Assembly: GCA_019244945.1 (NCBI GenBank)
Contig: JAFASD010000353.1
Span: 1 to 6,172, forward strand
Reading direction: 5' to 3'
Source: Acidobacteriaceae bacterium
GTDB lineage: Bacteria; Acidobacteriota; Terriglobia; Bryobacterales; Bryobacteraceae
DNA length: 6,172 nucleotides
The position numbers were made by a program, and so were the translations under genes. The first letter of the stretch is position 1. Every line of letters starts with the position of its first letter. This document shows, piece by piece, positions 1 to 5,707 of this stretch. Under the pieces are notes generated by a model. That model was not told the origin of the DNA. It made no database searches and worked only from the letters and a program-made list of their open reading frames with translations.

Positions 1-360
1 CAGGGGATCGTCAGGCGGATTGTTTAGAGCCGAATGAGCCATGGCGTGCAGCGCGAACCCCGGGCCCGCGTCCCGGATTTGAAGCAGGAGGATGCGCGGC
101 GTTCGGATATACGTGAGCTCGCATGCGCATTTCGGCTCAAGGCTGCAGCCGTGCTCAATCGCATTGCCCAGCAGTTCATCGAGCGCCGTCGAAAGCTGGT
201 CACAAAGCTCTTCCGGCAAGTCCGCCATCTGAGATCTGAAAAACTCCACTACCTGCTCTTTCAGTTCGATGTCGGGAGCAATGTTGAGGCAGATCCATCT
301 TGGCAGCGAAGATTTGACTTCAATCTCCGGGTTTTTCTCGAAAGCCTCTTTGGCGGTCAC
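1..360 (-). CDS. RsbW/SpoIIAB-like HATPase (anti-sigma factor or switch serine kinase), partial, 3' end off the left edge
   Basis: Translating the minus strand from a GTG at 360-358 gives 120 uninterrupted residues running off the left edge. The N box of GHKL-type HATPases is clear at residues 60-71 (LDELLGNAIEHG): Glu62 is the expected catalytic base, Asn66 the Mg-ATP ligand and His70 the usual family His. The G1 box follows at 95-102 (IRDAGPGF, with Asp97, Gly99 and Gly101). Family members are usually about 140-160 residues, so the final part of the ATP-binding fold is probably outside the window. In this family the protein phosphorylates an anti-sigma antagonist (STAS domain) and/or binds a sigma factor in the cytoplasm, but no partner gene is visible. 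An in-frame TAG three codons upstream makes the GTG the best start; only a weak GGGA lies 12 nt before it. The family is secure; the exact target, and whether it is a stand-alone kinase or the N-terminal part of a longer protein, cannot be told. Confidence 0.85.
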   Translation of the reverse strand, partial: MTAKEAFEKNPEIEVKSSLPRWICLNIAPDIELKEQVVEFFRSQMADLPEELCDQLSTALDELLGNAIEHGCSLEPKCACELTYIRTPRILLLQIRDAGPGFALHAMAHSALNNPPDDPL

Positions 361-365
361 TATCA

Positions 366-399
366 GCTATTTTCCCATCCCAGCTGAAATGCTATTTTC
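366..399. repeat. 9-bp direct repeat GCTATTTTC in the divergent gap
   Basis: GCTATTTTC occurs exactly at 366-374 and again at 391-399, 25 bp from start to start. The two copies sit between the minus-strand HATPase start (360) and the plus-strand secreted-protein start (389 or 413). The placement fits a regulator-binding site, but AT-rich 9-mers can recur by chance. If the repeat is functional, it favours ATG 413 as the true start, because the second copy overlaps ATG 389. Confidence 0.3.
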
Positions 400-1054
400 A
401 AAGCAGATCAAGATGCGGAGCCTGCTCCTTCCCGTAATTCTTCTGCTAGCTGTAGCCGGCCTCTTTGCCGCAAAAAAGGTGATTTCTCCTCTGACCAGCG
501 CAAGTAACGAACAGATCGACATCGTCGCCACTATTTCGCTCAGCGAGGATGAAGTGGCTCAGAAGCTTGGCGCCGATCCGGGGAAGGGAATTGTGCTGTT
601 GGAGGTGCGCTTAACGCCTAAAACTGATACGCCCGTGCAGGTAAGTCCCGACGATTTCATTCTCCTTGCGCATGATGACGGCGAGCGGTCCAAACCCTTC
701 GAGCCCTCCGAGATTGCCGGGCAAGGCGCGCTGGTCGTTAGCAACTCGGCAGACGGGACAAAGGTAAAGAGCACCCGCGGCACGATTGGAATGGGCGGCA
801 TCATCGGCGGCGGTGGAGGTGCCTCTCCGGGGAACTCCAAAGCGGTAACGCTCAATTCGAAAATGAATCCGAAAAGCGCGGGTAACGACAAGCTGCTCCA
901 GGCACTCGAGGCCAAGCAGTTCCCCGAGAAGGAATCAATACAGCCGGTCGAAGGCTATCTCTACTTTCCTTTGGACGGAAAGCACAAGCTGAAGAATTTA
1001 GCAGTGCTCTATCGAGGTCCAGCGGGCAGGCTGAACCTCGAATTTCAGCACTGA
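389..1054 (+). CDS. Hypothetical exported or membrane-anchored protein with a glycine-rich middle
   Basis: I do not recognise a named family. The 221-residue product starts with a basic stretch (Lys5, Lys8, Arg10) and a hydrophobic segment at about 12-28, followed by two Lys. This looks like a signal peptide or a signal anchor, and there is no lipobox Cys. Residues 42-115 look beta-rich, with a pattern (VLLEVRLTPKTDTPVQVSPDD, then KPFEP) reminiscent of Ig-like DUF4352-type extracellular domains; this is an impression only. Residues 131-149 are glycine-rich (GMGGIIGGGGG) and probably form a flexible linker. Residues 182-221 are beta-prone again and end in an aromatic-rich strand. The protein is most likely periplasmic or envelope-associated. 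The start is uncertain: ATG 413 also fits and would leave a more normal upstream gap, and neither site has a clear ribosome-binding sequence. The reading frame stays open upstream to an ATG at 269, but that start would overlap the divergent HATPase gene deeply and is unlikely. Confidence 0.72.
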   Translation: MLFSKQIKMRSLLLPVILLLAVAGLFAAKKVISPLTSASNEQIDIVATISLSEDEVAQKLGADPGKGIVLLEVRLTPKTDTPVQVSPDDFILLAHDDGERSKPFEPSEIAGQGALVVSNSADGTKVKSTRGTIGMGGIIGGGGGASPGNSKAVTLNSKMNPKSAGNDKLLQALEAKQFPEKESIQPVEGYLYFPLDGKHKLKNLAVLYRGPAGRLNLEFQH

Positions 1055-1066
1055 TCTGCGCCTACG

Positions 1067-1393
1067 TTACTTGCTCTCTTTCGCTTCTTCGATGGTGTTG
1101 ACTTTAATTACATCCCCGTCGACAGTTCCATCGACCGTCACGTTCTTACCCGCCAGCGCCGCGGCTTTGTCCTTGGAATCGGCATCGAACTTCATCACCT
1201 TGCCGTTGCTGACCAGGACAGGATCGGAGCCGCCCTTCAGGCACTTGTCAATACACTTGCTGTTTGCTTCGCTCGGGCTGCTGTGCGCCGACCCGCAATG
1301 AGCATCGGACACATAGCCAGTTAGTTGATCCGCAAAAGCGGCAAACGAGCAAAGCGAAACCGCCATCAGGGAACCGAAAACGAATTTTTTCAT
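1067..1393 (-). CDS. Small secreted DUF5818-like protein
   Basis: This 108-residue protein has a textbook signal peptide: MKK, a hydrophobic core at 4-20 and an AFA/DQ cleavage site after residue 21. The mature part begins with a GYVSDAHCG motif (26-34), has a CIDKC motif (47-51), and continues with beta-strand-like stretches (PVLVSNGKVMKF, NVTVDGTVDGDVIKV) that suggest an OB-like barrel. This order matches, from memory, the small DUF5818-type secreted proteins frequent in Acidobacteriota; their function is not known to me. The mature protein has three cysteines (33, 47, 51) plus His32 and His37, so a disulfide or metal site is conceivable. The start is well supported by a GGAGGG sequence 6 nt upstream. 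It lies 69 nt downstream of the RNase J gene on the same strand, so it may be read from that transcript or from its own promoter. It converges on the gene ending at 1054, with 12 nt between. Confidence 0.88.
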   Translation of the reverse strand: MKKFVFGSLMAVSLCSFAAFADQLTGYVSDAHCGSAHSSPSEANSKCIDKCLKGGSDPVLVSNGKVMKFDADSKDKAAALAGKNVTVDGTVDGDVIKVNTIEEAKESK

Positions 1394-1399
1394 TTGTAA

Positions 1400-1405
1400 C
1401 CCTCC
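1400..1405 (-). promoter_or_regulatory. Ribosome-binding site of the small secreted protein
   Basis: On the minus strand the sequence GGAGGG stands 6 nt before the ATG at 1393-1391. It is the strongest Shine-Dalgarno sequence in the window and fixes the start of this gene. Confidence 0.8.
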
Positions 1406-1426
1406 ACAGGGAATACTACGAGAACT

Positions 1427-1432
1427 ATTCTA
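1427..1432 (-). promoter_or_regulatory. Possible -10 element for the small secreted protein
   Basis: TAGAAT on the minus strand matches the sigma70 -10 consensus at five of six positions and lies about 34 nt upstream of the ATG, leaving room for a short leader that contains the GGAGGG site. No good -35 element is found at 16-18 nt spacing, so this is a weak call. It would allow transcription independent of the RNase J gene upstream. Confidence 0.25.
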
Positions 1433-1462
1433 TAGCGGATCAAGAAACGCTGCACGCCCAGA

Positions 1463-3130
1463 TTAAAGTTCCAAAATCACCGGCATGATGAGCGGCCGTC
1501 GCTGGGTATGTTTCCCCAAGAAACGCTTCAAATCGGTGCGAATCTTTTCCTGCATGACGCCCCAGTCGCCACGCTCTTCGGGCGTCGAGTTCTCCAACGT
1601 TCTGCCGACAACCGCGCGAGCTTCCTGCAAGATGGCAGCACCATCCCCGGCGACAAAACCTCGACTTACGATCTCGGGGAGCCCCTCACTCTTCCCGGTA
1701 TGCTTGTTAATCGCGATGATCGGGAGCACAAAGCCGTCTTCCGATAGGTGACGCCGGTCGCGTATGATCACGTCCTCAACAATGTCATCGAGCGATCCGG
1801 AATCGATACAGACCCGTCCCACGGCTACTTTTTCGCCGCGCCGCGCACCCAAATGGTCGATCTCGAGTGTTTCCCCCGTTTCCAGAACGAACGTGTCTTG
1901 AAGCCCCGCCGAGCGCAAATGCTGCGCCAGCGATGCGTGACGCGCCAGGTGCCGATACTCCCCATGTATCGGAATAAAGTACTTCGGCCGCACCAGATTC
2001 AGGATCAGCTTCAGTTCCTCTTCGCTGGCGTGCCCCGAAACGTGCACCGGCGGTTTCATCGTGCCATACACCAGATCCGCCCCACGACGAGCGATATGAT
2101 TCATCATCCGGAAAATGGCCTTTTCATTCCCCGGAATGATTCGCGAGCTTAAGACGACCGTATCGCCACGCTCCAAGTACAGGTGCTTATGATTGTCCAC
2201 AGCCACTCGGGACAGTGCGGACATCGGCTCTCCTTGAGTACCCGACACCACCACTGCCACTTTGCTGGGCGCGCTCTGCATGATGTCTTGTGGGCGCAGC
2301 AACGTCGAGTCGGGGATCGAGAGCAGCCCGAGATTGTGCGCAATTTCCGTGACGTTTAACATGCTCCGGCCCAGAAACGCCACTTTCCGCCCGTACTCAT
2401 CAGCTAGATCCAAAATCTGCTGCAAGCGGTGAATCGAGCTGCTGAAGCAAGACAGAACCAGGCGGCGCTCGCAACGGGAGAATAGTTCTTCCAGTCGCGG
2501 TCGGACAGCGCGCTCGCTCTCGGTATAACCCGGCCGGTCGACATTGGTCGAATCCGAGAGCAGCAGAAGCACCCCGCGTTTTCCGTAAGCCGCGAACGTG
2601 TGCAGGTCAAAGAGCTCGTTGTCGGTGGGAGTCGGATCGACCTTGAAATCGCCGGTATGAATGATGACCCCCAGCGGCGTGGTGATTGCCAAAGCCACTG
2701 CGCTGACGATCGAATGAGTCACATGAATAAATTCGATCTCGAATGGTCCGAGCGTGATCCGGTCGCCCGCTTTCACGATGTTCAGGTTCGCTTGCTCGAG
2801 CAGGTCGTGCTCTTCCAGCCGCCGTTCCACCAGCGCCAGCGTGAACTCCGTTCCGTAGACCGGCAGATTCTGCTGGGATAGCAAAAAGGGAACGCCGCCT
2901 ATATGATCCTCATGCCCGTGCGTTAGAATCAGCGCGCGCACCATGCTCGCGTGCTGCTCGAGATAGGCGAAATCCGGCGTGACAATATCGATGCCCAAAA
3001 GCTCGGATTCAGGGAACATCATGCCCGCGTCAATCACGATGATGTCGTCGCCATACCGCAGGGCCATGGAGTTCATTCCGAACTCGCCGAAGCCCCCCAT
3101 TGGCACGATTCGCAACGTTTGATCAGGCAC
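1463..3130 (-). CDS. rnj: Ribonuclease J
   Basis: The 555-residue product is a full-length metallo-beta-lactamase/beta-CASP ribonuclease of the RNase J family, the usual size. RNase J degrades and matures RNA in the cytoplasm, with 5'-3' exonuclease and endonuclease activity dependent on two zinc ions. The metal ligands are all visible: HGHEDH at 71-76, His139 (VTHS), Asp161 (TGDFK) and His389 (IHGEYRH). The beta-CASP domain (about 205-365) carries SGTQGEP at 296-302, and the substrate-pocket HVSGH motif lies at 363-367. Residues 440-555 form the C-terminal domain. The start is GTG; an in-frame TAA two codons upstream excludes a longer form, and AGGAGAG lies 11 nt before it. The gene is divergent from the permease at 3256. 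The small secreted-protein gene follows after 69 nt, with no strong terminator between them. Nothing in the sequence suggests an inactive enzyme. Confidence 0.97.
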   Translation of the reverse strand: MPDQTLRIVPMGGFGEFGMNSMALRYGDDIIVIDAGMMFPESELLGIDIVTPDFAYLEQHASMVRALILTHGHEDHIGGVPFLLSQQNLPVYGTEFTLALVERRLEEHDLLEQANLNIVKAGDRITLGPFEIEFIHVTHSIVSAVALAITTPLGVIIHTGDFKVDPTPTDNELFDLHTFAAYGKRGVLLLLSDSTNVDRPGYTESERAVRPRLEELFSRCERRLVLSCFSSSIHRLQQILDLADEYGRKVAFLGRSMLNVTEIAHNLGLLSIPDSTLLRPQDIMQSAPSKVAVVVSGTQGEPMSALSRVAVDNHKHLYLERGDTVVLSSRIIPGNEKAIFRMMNHIARRGADLVYGTMKPPVHVSGHASEEELKLILNLVRPKYFIPIHGEYRHLARHASLAQHLRSAGLQDTFVLETGETLEIDHLGARRGEKVAVGRVCIDSGSLDDIVEDVIIRDRRHLSEDGFVLPIIAINKHTGKSEGLPEIVSRGFVAGDGAAILQEARAVVGRTLENSTPEERGDWGVMQEKIRTDLKRFLGKHTQRRPLIMPVILEL

Positions 3131-3141
3131 GGCTTACTTTG

Positions 3142-3148
3142 CTCTCCT
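3142..3148 (-). promoter_or_regulatory. Ribosome-binding site of RNase J
   Basis: AGGAGAG on the minus strand lies 11 nt upstream of the GTG start at 3130-3128. The spacing is slightly long, but it is the only purine-rich match near the start and supports GTG rather than the internal ATG at codon 11, which has no such sequence before it. Confidence 0.55.
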
Positions 3149-3177
3149 GGTCGGAGAAGCTAAAGAGTATCATGCAG

Positions 3178-3193
3178 TGTTCGGGTTCGAACA
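3178..3193. promoter_or_regulatory. Inverted repeat, candidate operator between RNase J and the permease
   Basis: TGTTCG-GGTT-CGAACA is a perfect 6-bp inverted repeat with a 4-bp spacer in the 125-bp divergent gap, about 48 nt upstream of the RNase J start and 63 nt upstream of the permease start. This is a plausible place for a dimeric regulator acting on one or both genes. The half-sites face the opposite way from the Gram-positive LexA box (GAAC-N4-GTTC), so it is not that motif. The regulator is unknown. Confidence 0.4.
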
Positions 3194-3241
3194 GGTAGTC
3201 TCAAACAGGAGCACTCCAGATGCAGATAGCGCAGTCGAATT

Positions 3242-3245
3242 AGGA
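3242..3245 (+). promoter_or_regulatory. Weak ribosome-binding site of the permease
   Basis: AGGA is followed after 10 nt by the GTG at 3256. The match is short, but the internal ATG candidates (3265, 3280, 3283) have nothing better, so it slightly favours the GTG. Confidence 0.35.
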
Positions 3246-3255
3246 ATTTAGCGCG

Positions 3256-5694
3256 GTGCCCAAAATGCAGGCGTTCCTCATGATGCGTCAAATCTCCTCA
3301 GGTTTGGTAAGCGATCTGCGCTTTGCGTGGCGACAGATCCGCCGCCGGCCGGGATTCGCCGCCAGCGCCATCTTCGTGCTCGGGCTCGGTATCGGTTCCT
3401 CCACCGCCGTGTTCAGCATTCTTTACGAGGCGTTGTTGAAGCCGCTACCCTACCCAGGCGCGGATCGAATCGTCTTCCTTCACAATGCTTTTCCGAAGTC
3501 CCAGCTCGCGCTCTCGGGTGTTTCGAGTGTCGATTACGCGGAACTGAAACGGCACAACGAAATCTTTAGCGCGACCGGCGTTTACTACTTCAATGACCTG
3601 ACCATGACCGGCGCCGGAGATGCCCGGCACGTGGACCCTGTGAACGCCTCTGCATCGCTCTTCAGAGTGCTCCGCGTGAAGCCCGCCCTGGGGCGCGCCA
3701 TCAGCGAGGAAGACGACCGCTACGGCGCTCCGAAGGTTGCCGTCCTAAGCGACGCGTTCTGGCGCAGTGCTTTCGACGCCAACCCGAAGGTTCTCGGCAG
3801 TATGATTCACCTCAATGGCGAGCCTTACACCATCATCGGCGTGATGCCGCCGGATTTCCATTTTCCTTATCCAGCCACGCAGTTGTGGCTTCCGCTCGCT
3901 CTCAAACCAGCCGAATGGAGCGAGATGGGGCGAGCGGATAAATGGTTGCAGATGATCGCGCGTCTCGCGAAAGGTGTCGGGCCCGAGCACGCGCAAGCGG
4001 CATTAATGGCCGTCAGTCACCACCTCGCCCAGCAATACCCTGCTTTTTACCCCGAAAACGTCGGCTGGCACTTCACCATGCAACCGCTTCTCGAAGAACA
4101 GACGAAGCCGATTCGCGTTTGGCTGCTGCTCGCTTTCAGTGCTGTCCTCTGTGTCTTGTTGATCGCATGCGCCAATGTGAGTGGGTTGCTCCTGATTCGT
4201 TCCTCCGCACGAAGCGGTGAGTTCGCCATACGCGCGGCTCTCGGCGCTGCCAGGTATCGCATCATCCGCCAAATCCTGGGCGAGACTGCCTTGCTGGTTG
4301 GTGCAGGTTGTGTACTCGGATTGATTTTCGCCTCTTGGGCAGTTCCGCTCTCCAATCGCTATGGTCCGTTTTTGCGTAACGCTCGGGTGGAAACAGAGAC
4401 CATTATTTTCGTAATCGCAATGGCTTTCCTCAGCACCCTGGTTGCAGGACTTGTGCCCGCTTTTGTCAGCGCCAGAATGCCCATCGAGCAAGCCTTGAAA
4501 TCAGGCTCGACCCGAACCGCTACGCGCGGCAGCCGTTGGCGTTATGCTCTGGTGGCTGGTCAGATTGCAGTAGCCATAACACTCATCTTCACCGCGACCC
4601 TGCTGAGCCGCAGCTTTCTCAAACTGATGCAAGTGTCCCCCGGTTTCTCGCCAGATCGCGTTTGGAGCGCAGCCATCGCGCTCCCGCAGACTCAATACAA
4701 AAATGAGGAAGCGGATTTGCGCTTCTTCCACCGATTGCAGGAACGCATCGCTGCCCTCCCGGGCGTTGAGCGCGTGTCCGCTTGCACGGCCCCGCCTTTC
4801 AATGCAAGCGGCGTTCTGACTCTCAACGTTTCTTTCCCAGGTCGCGCCGATCGGGTCAATCAACCGAAAGCGCAGGTGGTCGCCGCGCTGCCCGGGTATT
4901 TCGAGACCATGAAAATTCCGCTTCAGCGAGGCCGCGCGTTCACCCAGCAAGATCTCAGTTTGCGCGTAGTCGTCATCGACGAAGAGTTCGCTCGCATCTA
5001 TTTCCCAAGAGAAGATCCGATCGGCAAGCAGATCGGCATTGGAGGCGAACAAGATAGGCCTTCTCGCGTCATAGGTATCGTCGCGAATGTCGAAAATAGT
5101 GGACTAGGCGGTCCCCACAAACCCGAAATTTACGCTCCGGATCCCGAAGAGATGAGTTCTTCTATGTATCTGGTTGTCCGCACAAAAAATGACCTGGATA
5201 TTACTTCAGCGGTTCGCAATCAGCTCGCCGCTCTGGATCCGAATGTCGCGTTGTTCGATGTCGCGACGATGAATGAGCGCATCGCTCAATCTGTGAAACT
5301 CCGACGATTCATCGCCTGGCTGCTGAATGGATTCGGCGCGGTAGGCTTACTGCTCGCAGCCTTAGGACTATATGGATCGCTCGCGCACCTGGTCGAGCTT
5401 CGACGTCGCGAAATAGGCATTCGAATGGCTCTGGGAGCGGTGTGGCAACACGTCATTCGCACCGTGGTCGCGCAAGGAGCTCTGGTCGTAACCGCCGGCG
5501 TCCTCATGGGAATCGCGGGCGCAATCTTCGCCGGAACCCTCGTGCGCAATCAATTATTCGGTGTAAGCACGTACGATACGGTTGCCTGGTTCGCCGTTTC
5601 AGGCATACTTGCGGTCGCTGCTGTGCTCGCCGCCTGGTTCCCCGCTTGGCGCGCCGTGCGCATACAACCCATGGAAACCCTCCGCGAAGAATAG
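3256..5694 (+). CDS. ADOP-type ABC transporter permease (duplicated MacB/FtsX)
   Basis: The 812-residue inner-membrane protein has two tandem halves, each a MacB-type periplasmic domain plus FtsX transmembrane helices. The N-terminus (DLRFAWRQIRRRPGF, 20-34), the helix at 35-57 and KPLPYP at 62-67 are typical of acidobacterial duplicated orphan permeases. Periplasmic domain 1 spans about 60-280, with helices at about 287-314, 341-364 and 382-404. The second half begins with a helix at 430-452, then periplasmic domain 2 (about 455-682) and helices at 686-711, 738-761 and 773-797. Both FtsX signatures are present: GEFAIRAALGAARYRIIRQ at 321-339 and RREIGIRMALGAVWQHVIR at 717-735. MacB relatives work with an ATPase to move molecules or transmit force across the envelope; the ADOP substrate is unknown. 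No ATPase or PadR-type regulator gene adjoins it. The start could also be one of the Met codons at residues 4, 9 or 10. The frame is intact. Confidence 0.95.
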   Translation: MPKMQAFLMMRQISSGLVSDLRFAWRQIRRRPGFAASAIFVLGLGIGSSTAVFSILYEALLKPLPYPGADRIVFLHNAFPKSQLALSGVSSVDYAELKRHNEIFSATGVYYFNDLTMTGAGDARHVDPVNASASLFRVLRVKPALGRAISEEDDRYGAPKVAVLSDAFWRSAFDANPKVLGSMIHLNGEPYTIIGVMPPDFHFPYPATQLWLPLALKPAEWSEMGRADKWLQMIARLAKGVGPEHAQAALMAVSHHLAQQYPAFYPENVGWHFTMQPLLEEQTKPIRVWLLLAFSAVLCVLLIACANVSGLLLIRSSARSGEFAIRAALGAARYRIIRQILGETALLVGAGCVLGLIFASWAVPLSNRYGPFLRNARVETETIIFVIAMAFLSTLVAGLVPAFVSARMPIEQALKSGSTRTATRGSRWRYALVAGQIAVAITLIFTATLLSRSFLKLMQVSPGFSPDRVWSAAIALPQTQYKNEEADLRFFHRLQERIAALPGVERVSACTAPPFNASGVLTLNVSFPGRADRVNQPKAQVVAALPGYFETMKIPLQRGRAFTQQDLSLRVVVIDEEFARIYFPREDPIGKQIGIGGEQDRPSRVIGIVANVENSGLGGPHKPEIYAPDPEEMSSSMYLVVRTKNDLDITSAVRNQLAALDPNVALFDVATMNERIAQSVKLRRFIAWLLNGFGAVGLLLAALGLYGSLAHLVELRRREIGIRMALGAVWQHVIRTVVAQGALVVTAGVLMGIAGAIFAGTLVRNQLFGVSTYDTVAWFAVSGILAVAAVLAAWFPAWRAVRIQPMETLREE

Positions 5695-5707
5695 CTTCAG
5701 AAAACTG

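Larger units (their letters stand above)
3131..3255. other. Divergent intergenic region between RNase J and the permease
   Basis: This 125-bp gap must carry the promoter or promoters for both divergent genes. No sigma70 promoter with good -35 and -10 boxes is evident on either strand; GATACT on the minus strand, about 34 nt upstream of the RNase J start, is a poor -10 candidate. Besides the inverted repeat at 3178-3193 there is a small GGAG-CA-CTCC dyad at 3208-3217. No small open reading frame with a ribosome-binding site was noticed here. Confidence 0.5.

Noticed and set aside
34..387. A 117-codon plus-strand open frame at the left edge
   Set aside because: It is antisense to the RsbW-like gene, whose N and G1 boxes are clearly readable on the minus strand; the plus-strand translation has no recognisable features.
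559..915. A 118-codon minus-strand open frame opposite the glycine-rich protein
   Set aside because: It reads the complement of the glycine codons as a proline run and has no other coding signal; the plus-strand frame has a clear hydrophobic N-terminal segment instead.
1415..1436. Small overlapping hairpins (CTAT-AGA-ATAG and AGAA-CTA-TTCT) downstream of RNase J as an intrinsic terminator
   Set aside because: The stems are only 4 bp, AT-rich and lack a following U-tract, so they are too weak to call a terminator.
1748..2152. A 134-codon plus-strand open frame within RNase J
   Set aside because: It is antisense to the conserved beta-CASP region of RNase J and has low-complexity, Arg/Pro-rich composition typical of a shadow frame.
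3178..3193. LexA/SOS box
   Set aside because: The half-site order is GTTCG...CGAAC, the reverse of the Gram-positive box CGAAC...GTTCG, and neither flanking gene is an SOS function.
3177..3200. Possible tRNA T-arm (GGTTCGAAC)
   Set aside because: The five bases on each side of TTCGAAC do not pair as a T-stem on either strand, and no acceptor, D or anticodon arms are present; the dyad is better read as an inverted repeat.
4501..5052. A 183-codon minus-strand open frame inside the permease gene, plus another of 162 codons at 4003-4491
   Set aside because: Both are antisense to an intact, well-conserved permease; long shadow frames are common in GC-rich coding DNA, and the translations show no domain.
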